Source: CAG-103 sp045112425 (lineage in GTDB: Bacteria; Bacillota; Clostridia; Oscillospirales; Oscillospiraceae). From it: DNA of 7,482 nucleotides. Shown piece by piece: positions 1 to 6,348 of this stretch. How positions within the stretch are numbered: the first letter of the stretch is position 1; each line of letters begins with the position of its first letter. The position numbers and the translations under genes are program-made. The stretch covers positions 1 through 7,482 of the forward strand of contig JBGUHV010000235.1 of the NCBI GenBank assembly GCA_045112425.1, in the 5' to 3' direction. The notes under the pieces were generated by a model. It saw only the letters and a list, made by a program, of their open reading frames with translations, did no database searches and had not been told where the DNA came from.

Positions 1-686
1 TGGAGCATGACGCCCACGCGGTCACAGATGAACCGCACGACCGACAAATCATGTGCAATGAGCAGAAAGGTAAAGCCGTGCTCGCGCTGCACATGCTGAA
101 ACAGGCTGATGATCTGTGCCTGAATGGAGATATCCAGCGACGCCACCGGCTCGTCCGCCACCACAACCGCGGGGTCGGTAATCAGGGCGCGGGCGATGGC
201 CACGCGCTGACGCTGACCGCCGGAGAGCTCGCCGGGGCGCTTCTGCAGATAGGTCTGCGCCATGCCGACATCCTTCATCAGCTGCAGCAGCTTTTCCCCC
301 TGCGTCTGTGGATCCGGCCGGTTCGGCAGGATGCGAAACGGCTCGAGGATGATCTCCTCCACCGTCATGCGCGGATTGAGCGAGGCGGCAGAGTCCTGAA
401 ATACGGTCTGCAGCTCCGTCTGCCGCTGACGGACTGCTGCGGCGTCCGCAGCTTTGCCGGAGACCAATGCGCCGCGATAGAAGACCTCGCCCTCTGTGGG
501 TCGGTAGATCCCGGTGACGGAACGGGCAAACGTGGATTTGCCGCAGCCGCTCTCCCCTACCAGACCGAACACCTCGCCCTGCCGGATGCCGAAGGTGACG
601 CCGTCAATGGCCTTGATGGTCAGACGGTCGTTGATGCGGAAATGCTGCTTGAGATCCCGCACCTCTAAAATCAGGTTTTTGTCCAT
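1..686 (-). CDS. ABC importer ATP-binding protein, DppF/OppF/NikE family (3' end off the window)
   Basis: This is the second ATPase subunit of a dipeptide/oligopeptide/nickel-type importer. It hydrolyses ATP at the inner face of the membrane together with the DppD-like partner. The first 228 codons are present and the C-terminus lies beyond position 1. Walker A GESGCGKS is at residues 44-51, the Q-loop Gln at 97, the signature LSGGQRQR at 154-161, Walker B VVVADE at 174-179 with catalytic Glu179, the D-loop SLD at 183-185 and the H-loop His at 212. All nucleotide-binding motifs are intact. The ATG at 686-684 has a GGGAG Shine-Dalgarno 6 nt upstream and overlaps the end of the DppD-like gene by 16 nt, so the two are probably translationally coupled. 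The family (peptide or nickel ATPase) is secure; the substrate is not. Confidence 0.95.
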   Translation of the reverse strand, partial: MDKNLILEVRDLKQHFRINDRLTIKAIDGVTFGIRQGEVFGLVGESGCGKSTFARSVTGIYRPTEGEVFYRGALVSGKAADAAAVRQRQTELQTVFQDSAASLNPRMTVEEIILEPFRILPNRPDPQTQGEKLLQLMKDVGMAQTYLQKRPGELSGGQRQRVAIARALITDPAVVVADEPVASLDISIQAQIISLFQHVQREHGFTFLLIAHDLSVVRFICDRVGVML

Positions 687-1702
687 TTTCCACTCCCGGC
701 TTTCAAACGGATTGGCGGATCGACACGCGGTGCGCGCGGATCCAGGAGCCATGTGGCGGCAAAATGCGTGTCGCTCACGGGAAACATGGGCGGCATCTGC
801 TCATAATCGATCGCGAGGGCATATTCGTTGCGCTCGGCAAAGGCGTCGCCCGGCGGCGGATCCAAAAGCGAGGGCGGCATGCCAGGAATCGGGCGCAGCT
901 CGCCGGATTCTGCCGCCAGCGCAGGCAGAGACGACAGCAGCCCCCAGGTATAGGGATGGCGGGGATCATAAAAGATCTCGTCCGCCGTGCCGATCTCCAC
1001 GATTTTTCCGGCATACATGACCGCCACGCGGTCGGCGATGCGCGCCACGGCGCCGAGATCGTGGGAGATGAACACGATCGCGATGCCGGTTTTCTGCCGG
1101 ATCTCCCGCAGAAGATCGAGAATCTTCGCCTCCACGGTGACGTCCAGCGCGGTGGTCGCCTCGTCGGCAAAGAGCAGCTTCGGATTGGACGCCAGCGCAA
1201 TGGCCAGCACGCAGCGCTGGCGCATGCCGCCGGAGAAGAAATGCGGCTGAAGCGAAAAGCGATGCGCCGCATCCTCGATGCCGACCAGATCCAGCAGCTC
1301 CATGGCGCGGTGCGACGCCTCCTCGCGGGAGACCTTCTCCTGCTTACGGATCGCCTCCATGATCTGCTTGCCGATGGGGATCGTCGGATTGAGCGTGGTG
1401 AGCGGATCCTGAAACACCATGGAGCAGTTTCTGCCGCGGATATGCCGCATCTGCCGCTCGGAATACTGCGTGATATCCTCGCCGCAGACAGACATGCTGC
1501 CGCGCTTGACGAAGGAATACTTCGGCAGCAGGTGCATGACCGACTGGCACAGCACGGTCTTTCCGCAGCCGGACTCGCCGACCAGACAGAGGATCTCTCC
1601 CTCGTTTACGGTAAGATCCACGCCGCGCACGGCCTCCACCTCGCCCTTCGGCGTGCGGAAGCTCACCGCCAGATCCTTCAGCTCCAAAACAGGTTCAGAC
1701 AT
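671..1702 (-). CDS. ABC importer ATP-binding protein, DppD/OppD/NikD family
   Basis: This is the first ATPase subunit of the importer, 343 aa, normal for OppD/DppD. Walker A GESGCGKT is at 42-49, the Q-loop Gln at 98, the signature FSGGMRQR at 156-163, Walker B LLFADE with Glu181, the D-loop ALD around 185-187 and the H-loop His214. The oligopeptide/dipeptide C-terminal domain begins at HPYTWGLL (249-256). In many OppD/DppD proteins that tail carries four Cys that hold an iron-sulfur cluster. Here the equivalent positions read GDAFAERN, AIDYEQ and TWLL, with no Cys after residue 164, so the cluster is absent; I recall this as a recurrent Firmicutes variant. The ATG at 1702 is preceded by GAGGTG with a 5-nt spacer. 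The stop overlaps the next ATPase start by 16 nt. The upstream hairpin at 1717-1750 ends 3 nt before the ribosome binding site. Confidence 0.96.
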   Translation of the reverse strand: MSEPVLELKDLAVSFRTPKGEVEAVRGVDLTVNEGEILCLVGESGCGKTVLCQSVMHLLPKYSFVKRGSMSVCGEDITQYSERQMRHIRGRNCSMVFQDPLTTLNPTIPIGKQIMEAIRKQEKVSREEASHRAMELLDLVGIEDAAHRFSLQPHFFSGGMRQRCVLAIALASNPKLLFADEATTALDVTVEAKILDLLREIRQKTGIAIVFISHDLGAVARIADRVAVMYAGKIVEIGTADEIFYDPRHPYTWGLLSSLPALAAESGELRPIPGMPPSLLDPPPGDAFAERNEYALAIDYEQMPPMFPVSDTHFAATWLLDPRAPRVDPPIRLKAGSGKWTKT

Positions 1703-1716
1703 AGCAACACCTCGTT

Positions 1717-1750
1717 TTCAGGCCGCCAGCCCTGTGTCTGACGGCCTGAA
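1717..1750 (-). promoter_or_regulatory. Intergenic hairpin between the solute-binding-protein and ATPase D genes
   Basis: TTCAGGCCG (1717-1725) and CGGCCTGAA (1742-1750) form a perfect 9-bp stem. After one mismatch, CAG/CTG adds three more pairs around an 8-nt loop. In the minus-strand mRNA the hairpin lies 18 nt after the binding-protein stop and 3 nt before the GAGGTG of ATPase D. No T-run follows on the 3' side, so it is unlikely to be a simple intrinsic terminator. By analogy with other binding-protein-dependent importers, it may protect the 3' end of the binding-protein mRNA or lower translation of the ATPase genes, giving binding protein in excess. The role is inference; the hairpin is read directly. 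Confidence 0.7.
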
Positions 1751-1768
1751 GCGTTTTCTTGATTTCGA

Positions 1769-3382
1769 TTATCTGTCGAGCGTCCACTCCTCGATGTTCC
1801 ACATGACGCCGACGGCGTGGTGGCCGAGGACGCGGGTGGTATCGAGTCCGCTCAGCGCGCTGGTACCGACATAGTTGCCGTCCAGATACGCGACGAGCAG
1901 TACGCCCGGATTCTGGGCATACTCGACCTCAAACTGGCCGTAGAGGTCCTTGCGCGCAGCCTCGTCCGCCTCGTGGCGGGCGGCGGTCAGCAGCTCGTCC
2001 ACCTTGGGATTGGAGTACTTCATGCTGTTGCTGCTGCCCGTGGAGGTGAACTGCTTGAAGGCCATATCGGGGTCAAACTGGGTGGCAAAGCCGGCGAGGA
2101 AGCCGTTGTAGCCCGCCTGCCAGTCAAACTTCGTCACGAGCACGACCTCCATGTCCACACCGGCCTCCTTGAGCATGGTGCTCATCATGTTGGCGATGTC
2201 GACGCGCTCCTCCTCATAGTCGCGGGTCTGGATCGTGAAATGGAACTTGGTGCCGTTGCGCTCATAGATGCCGTCGTCACCCTTGACCCAGCCGAGCTTC
2301 GCCATTTCCTCGGCGAACTTGTCCAGATCATAGGTGTAGATGTCGGCGTCCTTGTTGGAGCCCAGGGGGTTGAGCTGGATGGGGCTGTAAGCGGTGCAGC
2401 CCTGACTGTTGAGCACGTTCTTGACGATGGTCTCCTTGTCGATGGCGTAGTTCAGCACGCCGATGGAGTCCGCATTCTGGGCCCAGAAGTCCGAGGTCAT
2501 GGCCATGGAGGCGCCGCGGTAGTCGGCGGTGGTGAAGATCCACTCGTTGTAGCCGTCCTTGCCCTCAAACTGCGCGGCGTAGTTGGCGTTCAGCCAGGCG
2601 AGATCCGCCTCGCCGGACTGCAGCATGGTGGCCTTCGTGCTCTCAACGGCGACGGTCTTGTAGACCAGATATTCAATGTTCGGAACCTTGTCGTAGTAGT
2701 CGGCGTTCGCCTGCATGGTGATCATGCCGCCGGTGGCGTCCCACTCGACGAACTTATAGCGTCCGGTGCCGACAGGCGCCTGGTTGAAGGAGCAGGTGGA
2801 AATGTCCTCGCCCTCGAGCAGGTGCTTGGGAACGATGCCGATGGTGAAGTAGCCGAGCATGTTCGCGTCATACTGGCTAAGCTTGATGGTGACCTCATTG
2901 TCGCCGGTGGCCTCGACACTGACAATGTCCTCATAGTCCGAGCGCAGGCTGCTGGAGAGGGTGTCGTCGTGGGTCAGCTCGTCGTAGGTGAAGACCACGT
3001 CCTCTGCGGTGAAGGGCTCGCCGTCGTGCCACTTGACGCCGTCACGCAGTTTGAAGACATAGGTGAAGGTGTCCGCGTCGTAGCTGTACTCGGTGGCGAG
3101 ATCGGTCACGGGCTTGCCGTTTCCGTCATACTTCATCAGACCGGAGAAGATGACGTCGGTGATCTCATCGTGGTTGGTGAGCAGCGGGTTGATGGTGTCC
3201 TCGTTTTCGCCGGCATAGACGAGGGTGTTGGACGCGTTCATGCCGCCGCTTTCCTCTGCCGCTTCGGTCTCCGCCTCGGCGGAGCCTGCCGGAGCGGGCT
3301 CCTCCTTGCTGCCGCAGGCGGCCAGCGAGAAGCACAGCACGAGAACCAGAAGCAGCGCGATCAGGGATCTTGTGTGTTTCAT
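1769..3382 (-). CDS. Lipoprotein solute-binding protein, family 5 (peptide/nickel type)
   Basis: This is the extracellular lipid-anchored receptor that delivers substrate to the importer, 537 aa. Residues 1-23 are a lipoprotein signal peptide: basic MKHTR, a Leu/Val-rich core, then lipobox LAAC with Cys23. An acidic Ala/Glu linker follows (about 25-47). The SBP_bac_5 domain shows its hallmark around 110-134 (LRDGVKWHDGEPF, then AEDVVFTYD) and GTGRYKF at 206-212. The C-terminus holds a His-His pair (521-522) in LGHHAVGVMWN. E. coli NikA uses a His to bind nickel, but whether this pair does so cannot be told. I chose the ATG at 3382 because GGAGG lies 6 nt upstream and it places the signal peptide at the N-terminus; an upstream in-frame ATG would add 12 residues and has no such site. 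Neighbours are permease C upstream and the ATPases downstream. Substrate could be peptide, nickel or another metal chelate. Confidence 0.94.
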   Translation of the reverse strand: MKHTRSLIALLLVLVLCFSLAACGSKEEPAPAGSAEAETEAAEESGGMNASNTLVYAGENEDTINPLLTNHDEITDVIFSGLMKYDGNGKPVTDLATEYSYDADTFTYVFKLRDGVKWHDGEPFTAEDVVFTYDELTHDDTLSSSLRSDYEDIVSVEATGDNEVTIKLSQYDANMLGYFTIGIVPKHLLEGEDISTCSFNQAPVGTGRYKFVEWDATGGMITMQANADYYDKVPNIEYLVYKTVAVESTKATMLQSGEADLAWLNANYAAQFEGKDGYNEWIFTTADYRGASMAMTSDFWAQNADSIGVLNYAIDKETIVKNVLNSQGCTAYSPIQLNPLGSNKDADIYTYDLDKFAEEMAKLGWVKGDDGIYERNGTKFHFTIQTRDYEEERVDIANMMSTMLKEAGVDMEVVLVTKFDWQAGYNGFLAGFATQFDPDMAFKQFTSTGSSNSMKYSNPKVDELLTAARHEADEAARKDLYGQFEVEYAQNPGVLLVAYLDGNYVGTSALSGLDTTRVLGHHAVGVMWNIEEWTLDR

Positions 3383-3403
3383 TTCGTACCTCCAATGATA
3401 GAT

Positions 3404-3433
3404 TTTATATGAGCGCATCTGCTGCGTTCACAA
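3404..3433 (-). promoter_or_regulatory. Possible internal promoter for the solute-binding-protein gene
   Basis: In the 51-nt gap after permease C, the minus strand carries TTGTGA (3433-3428), an 18-nt spacer and TATAAA (3409-3404). Initiation would fall near 3397, about 15 nt before the ATG at 3382, leaving just enough room for the GGAGG. The -10 is good and the -35 moderate. An AT-rich gap in a GC-rich operon can produce such matches by chance, so this is tentative. Confidence 0.3.
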
Positions 3434-4348
3434 TCAAAGATTGCTGGATTTGCGGTTGGTCTCTTTTCTCAGATAGTTGCCGAGATCCGTGATGCACAGC
3501 AGCGTGATCACGAGGAAGAGGCCGGGAATGATGATGACCCACCAGGTGTTGAGGATCAGCGCCCGGTTGGCGAGCGAGAGCATACTGCCCCAGGAGAGCA
3601 CGTCCAGCGGCAGGCCGAGGCCGAGGAAGCTGAGCGTGGACTCCGTGGTGATGCAGGAGCTGACGCTGGAGACGACGACGAACATGATCGCCGAGAGGAA
3701 ATTCGGCACCAGATGCCGCCGCATGACATAGAAGAATTTCCCGCCGATGCTGCGGGCATAGAGCACATACTCCGTGTTGCGGATCTGCCGCACCTCGCCG
3801 CGCACAATACGCGCGAGGCCGAACCAGCCCGTGATGCCCACGACGAGCGACATGGAGATGACATTGCCCGCCGGGAACACCGCCGTGATGATGAGGATCA
3901 GCAGGATGCCCGGGATCGCACCGAAGAGCTCCATGATGCGCATAAGCAGCCCGTCCACGCGGTCGGACGCCGTGCCGCTGAGCGTGCCGTAGGTGATGCC
4001 GAGCAGCGCCACCACGGCAGCGCCGAGCACGCCGATCGTCAGGGACGAGCGTCCGCCGTAAAACATGATGGAAAACAGGTCGCGGCCGAGCGAGTCGGTG
4101 CCGAAGTAATATTCCCCGTTCGGGGCAAGGCTCGTGGCGTCATAATAGTATTTTGTGGGATCGTGATTTGCGATGTACGGCGCGAAGATGCAGCCCAGCA
4201 CGATCACCAGCAGGATTACCGCGGCGAGGATGGGCTTGCCCTTCAGGCGCTGGCGGAGCGTGGGCGTCTGCTCCTTCGGCTCATGGTGCCGAAAGCCTGC
4301 GCCGACAATTTCAAAATCAGAGGTGCGCTCCAAAGTTGTTTCTACCAT
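3434..4348 (-). CDS. ABC importer permease, DppC/OppC/NikC family
   Basis: This is one of the two membrane-spanning subunits, 304 aa, typical length. A cytoplasmic N-terminal stretch is followed by a first membrane segment at about 40-60. The OppC-type FGTDSLGRD lies at 82-90, ahead of the core permease domain. Further hydrophobic segments lie near 103-122, 145-175, 217-235 and 268-288. The cytoplasmic EAA-type coupling loop that docks on the ATPase is around 193-216 (YVLYARSIGGK...HLVPN), and the family's FLGLGLP is at 241-247. The ATG at 4348 overlaps the stop of permease B by 7 nt, with GGAG about 8 nt upstream. The solute-binding-protein gene follows after 51 nt. Confidence 0.96.
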   Translation of the reverse strand: MVETTLERTSDFEIVGAGFRHHEPKEQTPTLRQRLKGKPILAAVILLVIVLGCIFAPYIANHDPTKYYYDATSLAPNGEYYFGTDSLGRDLFSIMFYGGRSSLTIGVLGAAVVALLGITYGTLSGTASDRVDGLLMRIMELFGAIPGILLILIITAVFPAGNVISMSLVVGITGWFGLARIVRGEVRQIRNTEYVLYARSIGGKFFYVMRRHLVPNFLSAIMFVVVSSVSSCITTESTLSFLGLGLPLDVLSWGSMLSLANRALILNTWWVIIIPGLFLVITLLCITDLGNYLRKETNRKSSNL

Positions 4349-5331
4349 TGGATCGTCTCCATTTCTTTCATGCGCGGGTCGATCTCCTCGTTGATCGTCT
4401 GCGCGATGAAGCTCGATACGAACACGGCAAAGCCCGTGATCAGCACATCCACCATCAGGAGATTGTAGTCATGGTACTTTGCGGCCTCCACGGCGAGGTT
4501 GCCGATGCCGGGATAGCTGAACACCGATTCCACCACGACCGTGCCGCCGGTGACGTGGGGAATGGAGATGGCCATGATGCTCACGATGGTGGGCGCGACG
4601 TTGCGCAGGCAGTGCTTCCAGACGATCTGCCGCCGCGTGCAGCCCTTGGACTTGGCGAGGAGGACATAGTCCTTGCGCACCTCGTCGAGCAGCTTATTGC
4701 GGATCATATAGGCGTAGTACCAGAGATGGCTCGCGATCATGACAAACAGCGGCAGCACCAGATGGGAGATGCGGTTGCCGAGATTGTTTTTCATGCCGAT
4801 GTCATACGCGCCGCTGCTTGGAAACCAGCCGAGGTTCACCGCGAAGATCAGCACAAGCACGACGCCCAGCCAGAATCCAGGCGTGTAATAAAATACCGTG
4901 CCGATGCGGCAGATCAGCCGATCCAGAAACCGCTCCTCGTGCAGCACGCAGAACACCGCGAGCACCGTCGCAAGCCCGAACACCGCCGCATAGGCCAGCA
5001 CACCCAGCAGCAGCGTGTTGCCGATGAGGGGCTTGACCACATTCATGACCGGCTGCTTGTGCTTGAGGGAGATGCCGAATTCGCCGTGCAGGGCATTGGT
5101 GAACCAGCGGATATACTGCTGCACCAGCCCGTCGTTCAGGCCGAGCCGGACGCGCGCGGCGTCAATTTCCTCCTGCGTCATGGAGTCCAGCTGATCGCCG
5201 TAAAACGACTGCAGCGGATCGCCGGGCGCGAGACGCGCCAGGAAGAACACGACGAGCGAGAGGATAAACATGACCAGGATCAGCAGCCCGATGCGGCGGA
5301 TGATTCGTTTGGATAAGCTCGTGATTCTCAT
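4342..5331 (-). CDS. ABC importer permease, DppB/OppB/NikB family
   Basis: This is the second membrane-spanning subunit, 329 aa, typical length. Six hydrophobic segments are visible at about 13-33, 105-128, 143-166, 190-210, 247-267 and 292-312. LARLAPGDP (31-39) after the first segment is characteristic of OppB/DppB. The EAA-type ATPase-docking loop is at about 221-245 (DYVLLAKSKG, then HCLRNVAP), and ESVFSYPGIG at 268-277 is another family hallmark. The ATG at 5331 overlaps the methyltransferase stop as ATGA. No strong Shine-Dalgarno precedes it (only GGGACGA), so translation probably depends on coupling to the methyltransferase. That binds the two functions into one expression unit. Confidence 0.96.
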   Translation of the reverse strand: MRITSLSKRIIRRIGLLILVMFILSLVVFFLARLAPGDPLQSFYGDQLDSMTQEEIDAARVRLGLNDGLVQQYIRWFTNALHGEFGISLKHKQPVMNVVKPLIGNTLLLGVLAYAAVFGLATVLAVFCVLHEERFLDRLICRIGTVFYYTPGFWLGVVLVLIFAVNLGWFPSSGAYDIGMKNNLGNRISHLVLPLFVMIASHLWYYAYMIRNKLLDEVRKDYVLLAKSKGCTRRQIVWKHCLRNVAPTIVSIMAISIPHVTGGTVVVESVFSYPGIGNLAVEAAKYHDYNLLMVDVLITGFAVFVSSFIAQTINEEIDPRMKEMETIQW

Positions 5332-5957
5332 GGCTTCGTCCCGACAAACATCGTCCAGTGCGGCTCCTGCGAGCTCATGGCCTCCGGCAGTTCCGTCACC
5401 GTAATGCGCTTGAGACCTGCGGCGTCATAGACCTCGCAATAGGCCTCCCGCGTTCCGACGGTCAGGGGGAGGTCGATCCCGCCGTAAAAATCGCCGCCGG
5501 TCATGTCCATCATGCGCATGAACGAGATCACCTTCCCGCCGGGCTTCAGCACGCGCTTCCATTCCCGCACCGCTTCCTCCGGCGCGGTCAGCGTCCACAT
5601 GACGCGGCAGTTGACCACGGCGACAAACGTCTCGTCGGCAAAGGGGAGCCGCTCGCAGGCAGCCTCGCGAAAATCGACGTTCAGACCGAAGCATTTCGCC
5701 TTTTCGACGCCCTGCGCAAGCATATCTGCCGCGATGTCCACGCCGCTTACGGTATAGCCGAGCTTCGCGAGCAGCAGCGCCAGAAAGCCCGTGCCGGTTC
5801 CGACGTCCAGAACCGAGCCGGCGCCGTTCAGACCGATCGCCTGCTCCAGCGTCCGGCTCCAGAGCGCCAGATCCTCTGTGTCATGCTCGCTGTCAAACTC
5901 CGCCGCGCGGCCGTTCCAGAAGGCGGCGATGGTATCCAGATCCATCTGATGTGCCAT
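5328..5957 (-). CDS. Class I SAM-dependent methyltransferase (Methyltransf_11/25 type)
   Basis: This 209-aa protein transfers a methyl group from S-adenosylmethionine to an unidentified small substrate. Motif I VLDVGTGTGF is at 49-58; the acidic residue at the end of strand 2 that binds the SAM ribose is Asp74 (VSGVDIAADML); LPFADETF is at 104-111; and the post-core WKRVLKPGG is around 136-145. The N-terminal WNGRAAEFD resembles the FW...A..YD start of many UbiE/COQ5-like methyltransferases. It lacks ArsM-type Cys signatures, so arsenite methylation is not indicated. The ATG at 5957 has AGGTGA about 4-5 nt upstream. A strong terminator ends 20 nt upstream, and the gene overlaps permease B by 4 nt. 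The context suggests methylation of an imported or exported ligand, or a housekeeping role linked to uptake. Family is firm; substrate unknown. Confidence 0.9.
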   Translation of the reverse strand: MAHQMDLDTIAAFWNGRAAEFDSEHDTEDLALWSRTLEQAIGLNGAGSVLDVGTGTGFLALLLAKLGYTVSGVDIAADMLAQGVEKAKCFGLNVDFREAACERLPFADETFVAVVNCRVMWTLTAPEEAVREWKRVLKPGGKVISFMRMMDMTGGDFYGGIDLPLTVGTREAYCEVYDAAGLKRITVTELPEAMSSQEPHWTMFVGTKP

Positions 5958-5977
5958 GAGATCACCTGATTTCTTGC

Positions 5978-6029
5978 AAAAAAATAAACAGACCCCATAC
6001 CACGCCCATTGGGCATGAAACGGGACCTG
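5978..6029 (-). terminator. Strong intrinsic terminator, possibly an attenuator, ahead of the methyltransferase-importer genes
   Basis: On the minus strand, arms 6029-6011 and 6007-5989 form a long imperfect stem of about 18 pairs with several G-U pairs and one mismatch, closed by GCCC/GGGC around a 3-nt AAT loop. TTTATTTTTTT (5988-5978) follows directly. It begins 29 nt after the YezD-like stop and ends 20 nt before the methyltransferase ATG. That leaves no space for a separate promoter between terminator and gene, so the downstream operon must depend on read-through, on antitermination, or on a promoter buried in the stem or upstream gene. Confidence 0.88.
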
Positions 6030-6058
6030 CTGTTGTTCAGTCGGTCAGTTATTCAGAT

Positions 6059-6199
6059 TCAAAGCTTTACGCTCTTTTTGATCTCCTCCACCCGGACGGG
6101 CTGGCCGTCCGCGATGAAAACCTTGAGCTCGCCGAAGCCGATCTCTCGAATCAGATTGAGCAGCTTGCGTTCTTTCATGGTGATGTTAGTTTGATCCAC
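6059..6199 (-). CDS. YezD/DUF2292-like small protein
   Basis: This 46-aa protein begins at GTG 6199-6197 and ends at TGA 6061-6059. GGAGG lies 8-9 nt before the GTG; the internal ATG at codon 8 has no ribosome binding site. Residues 13-46 (LLNLIREIGFGELKVFI, then ADGQPVRVEEIKKSVKL) fit the DUF2292/YezD pattern: a short helix, G-x-[GS], a beta pair with a DG turn, then an E-x-x-K tail. The B. subtilis member is controlled by the cysteine regulator CymR and is usually linked to sulfur metabolism; its biochemical role is unknown. Here it is the first gene after a box-bearing promoter and is followed by a terminator. The opposite-strand reading frame across this stretch is a shadow. Confidence 0.78.
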   Translation of the reverse strand: MDQTNITMKERKLLNLIREIGFGELKVFIADGQPVRVEEIKKSVKL

Positions 6200-6228
6200 C
6201 GCTGCCACCTCCATATGCTATTGTGGTA

Positions 6229-6258
6229 AGTATACACAATGTTGACAAACGCTCGCAA
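6229..6258 (-). promoter_or_regulatory. Promoter of the YezD-like gene (and probably the methyltransferase-importer operon)
   Basis: Minus strand: -35 TTGCGA (6258-6253), 18-nt spacer, -10 TATACT (6234-6229). Initiation is expected near 6222, giving a leader of about 22 nt before the GTG. The -35 directly abuts the GC-palindromic box at 6259-6275, the same arrangement seen at the other two promoters of the window. A 6-bp inverted repeat ATTGTG/CACAAT (6220-6225 / 6235-6240) straddles the -10 and might be a second control site. Confidence 0.65.
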
Positions 6259-6275
6259 CCTACCCCCGGGGATAA
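6259..6275 (-). promoter_or_regulatory. Box A: GC-palindromic operator next to the -35
   Basis: Minus strand TTATCCCCGGGGGTAGG, immediately followed by the -35 TTGCGA. It matches boxes B and C over ATCCCC-S-GGGGTAG. A G/C tract flanked by TA dyads is the general look of CsoR/RcnR/CstR-family operators; assignment to that family is inference. Confidence 0.7.
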
Positions 6276-6301
6276 AAAATAAGGATTTTTAGATTTTTGT
6301 G

Positions 6302-6346
6302 AAAATTTTACAAAGAAGCGGGAATATCAGACAATATCCCCGCTTC
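6302..6346 (-). terminator. Intrinsic terminator of the His-rich/Cys-rich operon
   Basis: GAAGCGGGGATAT (6346-6334) pairs with ATATTCCCGCTTC (6327-6315) around a 6-nt loop: 13 pairs with a single G-U. TTTGTAAAATTTT follows on the minus strand. It starts 2 nt after the Cys-rich gene's stop codon and separates this operon from the YezD-like promoter. Confidence 0.88.
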
Positions 6347-6348
6347 GA

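Noticed and set aside
51..1741. Plus-strand open frames opposite the two ATPase genes
   Set aside because: Arg/His/Ala-rich shadow translations; the minus-strand frames carry every expected ABC ATPase motif.
1817..3412. Long plus-strand open frame opposite the solute-binding-protein gene
   Set aside because: It is the antisense shadow of a GC-rich gene: no ribosome binding site, repetitive Val/Gly/Leu composition and no recognisable domain, while the opposite strand has clear family motifs.
4153..5316. Plus-strand 387-aa open frame opposite permease B
   Set aside because: Composition dominated by His/Arg/Gln/Asp with no domain, opposite a permease with six clear membrane segments.
6009..6194. 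Plus-strand 61-aa open frame
   Set aside because: Antisense to the YezD-like gene and overlapping the terminator stem; no ribosome binding site.
5958..6222. Nickel/cobalt (NiCo) riboswitch or T-box in the leader ahead of the methyltransferase
   Set aside because: The leader is mostly a coding frame for the YezD-like protein, and I see neither the four-way NiCo junction nor T-box sequences; only the terminator is clear.
6242..6247. Consensus TTGACA on the plus strand as a rightward -35
   Set aside because: No usable -10 lies 16-18 nt downstream (the sequence there is CCCCGG), and it would fire into the terminator of a convergent operon.
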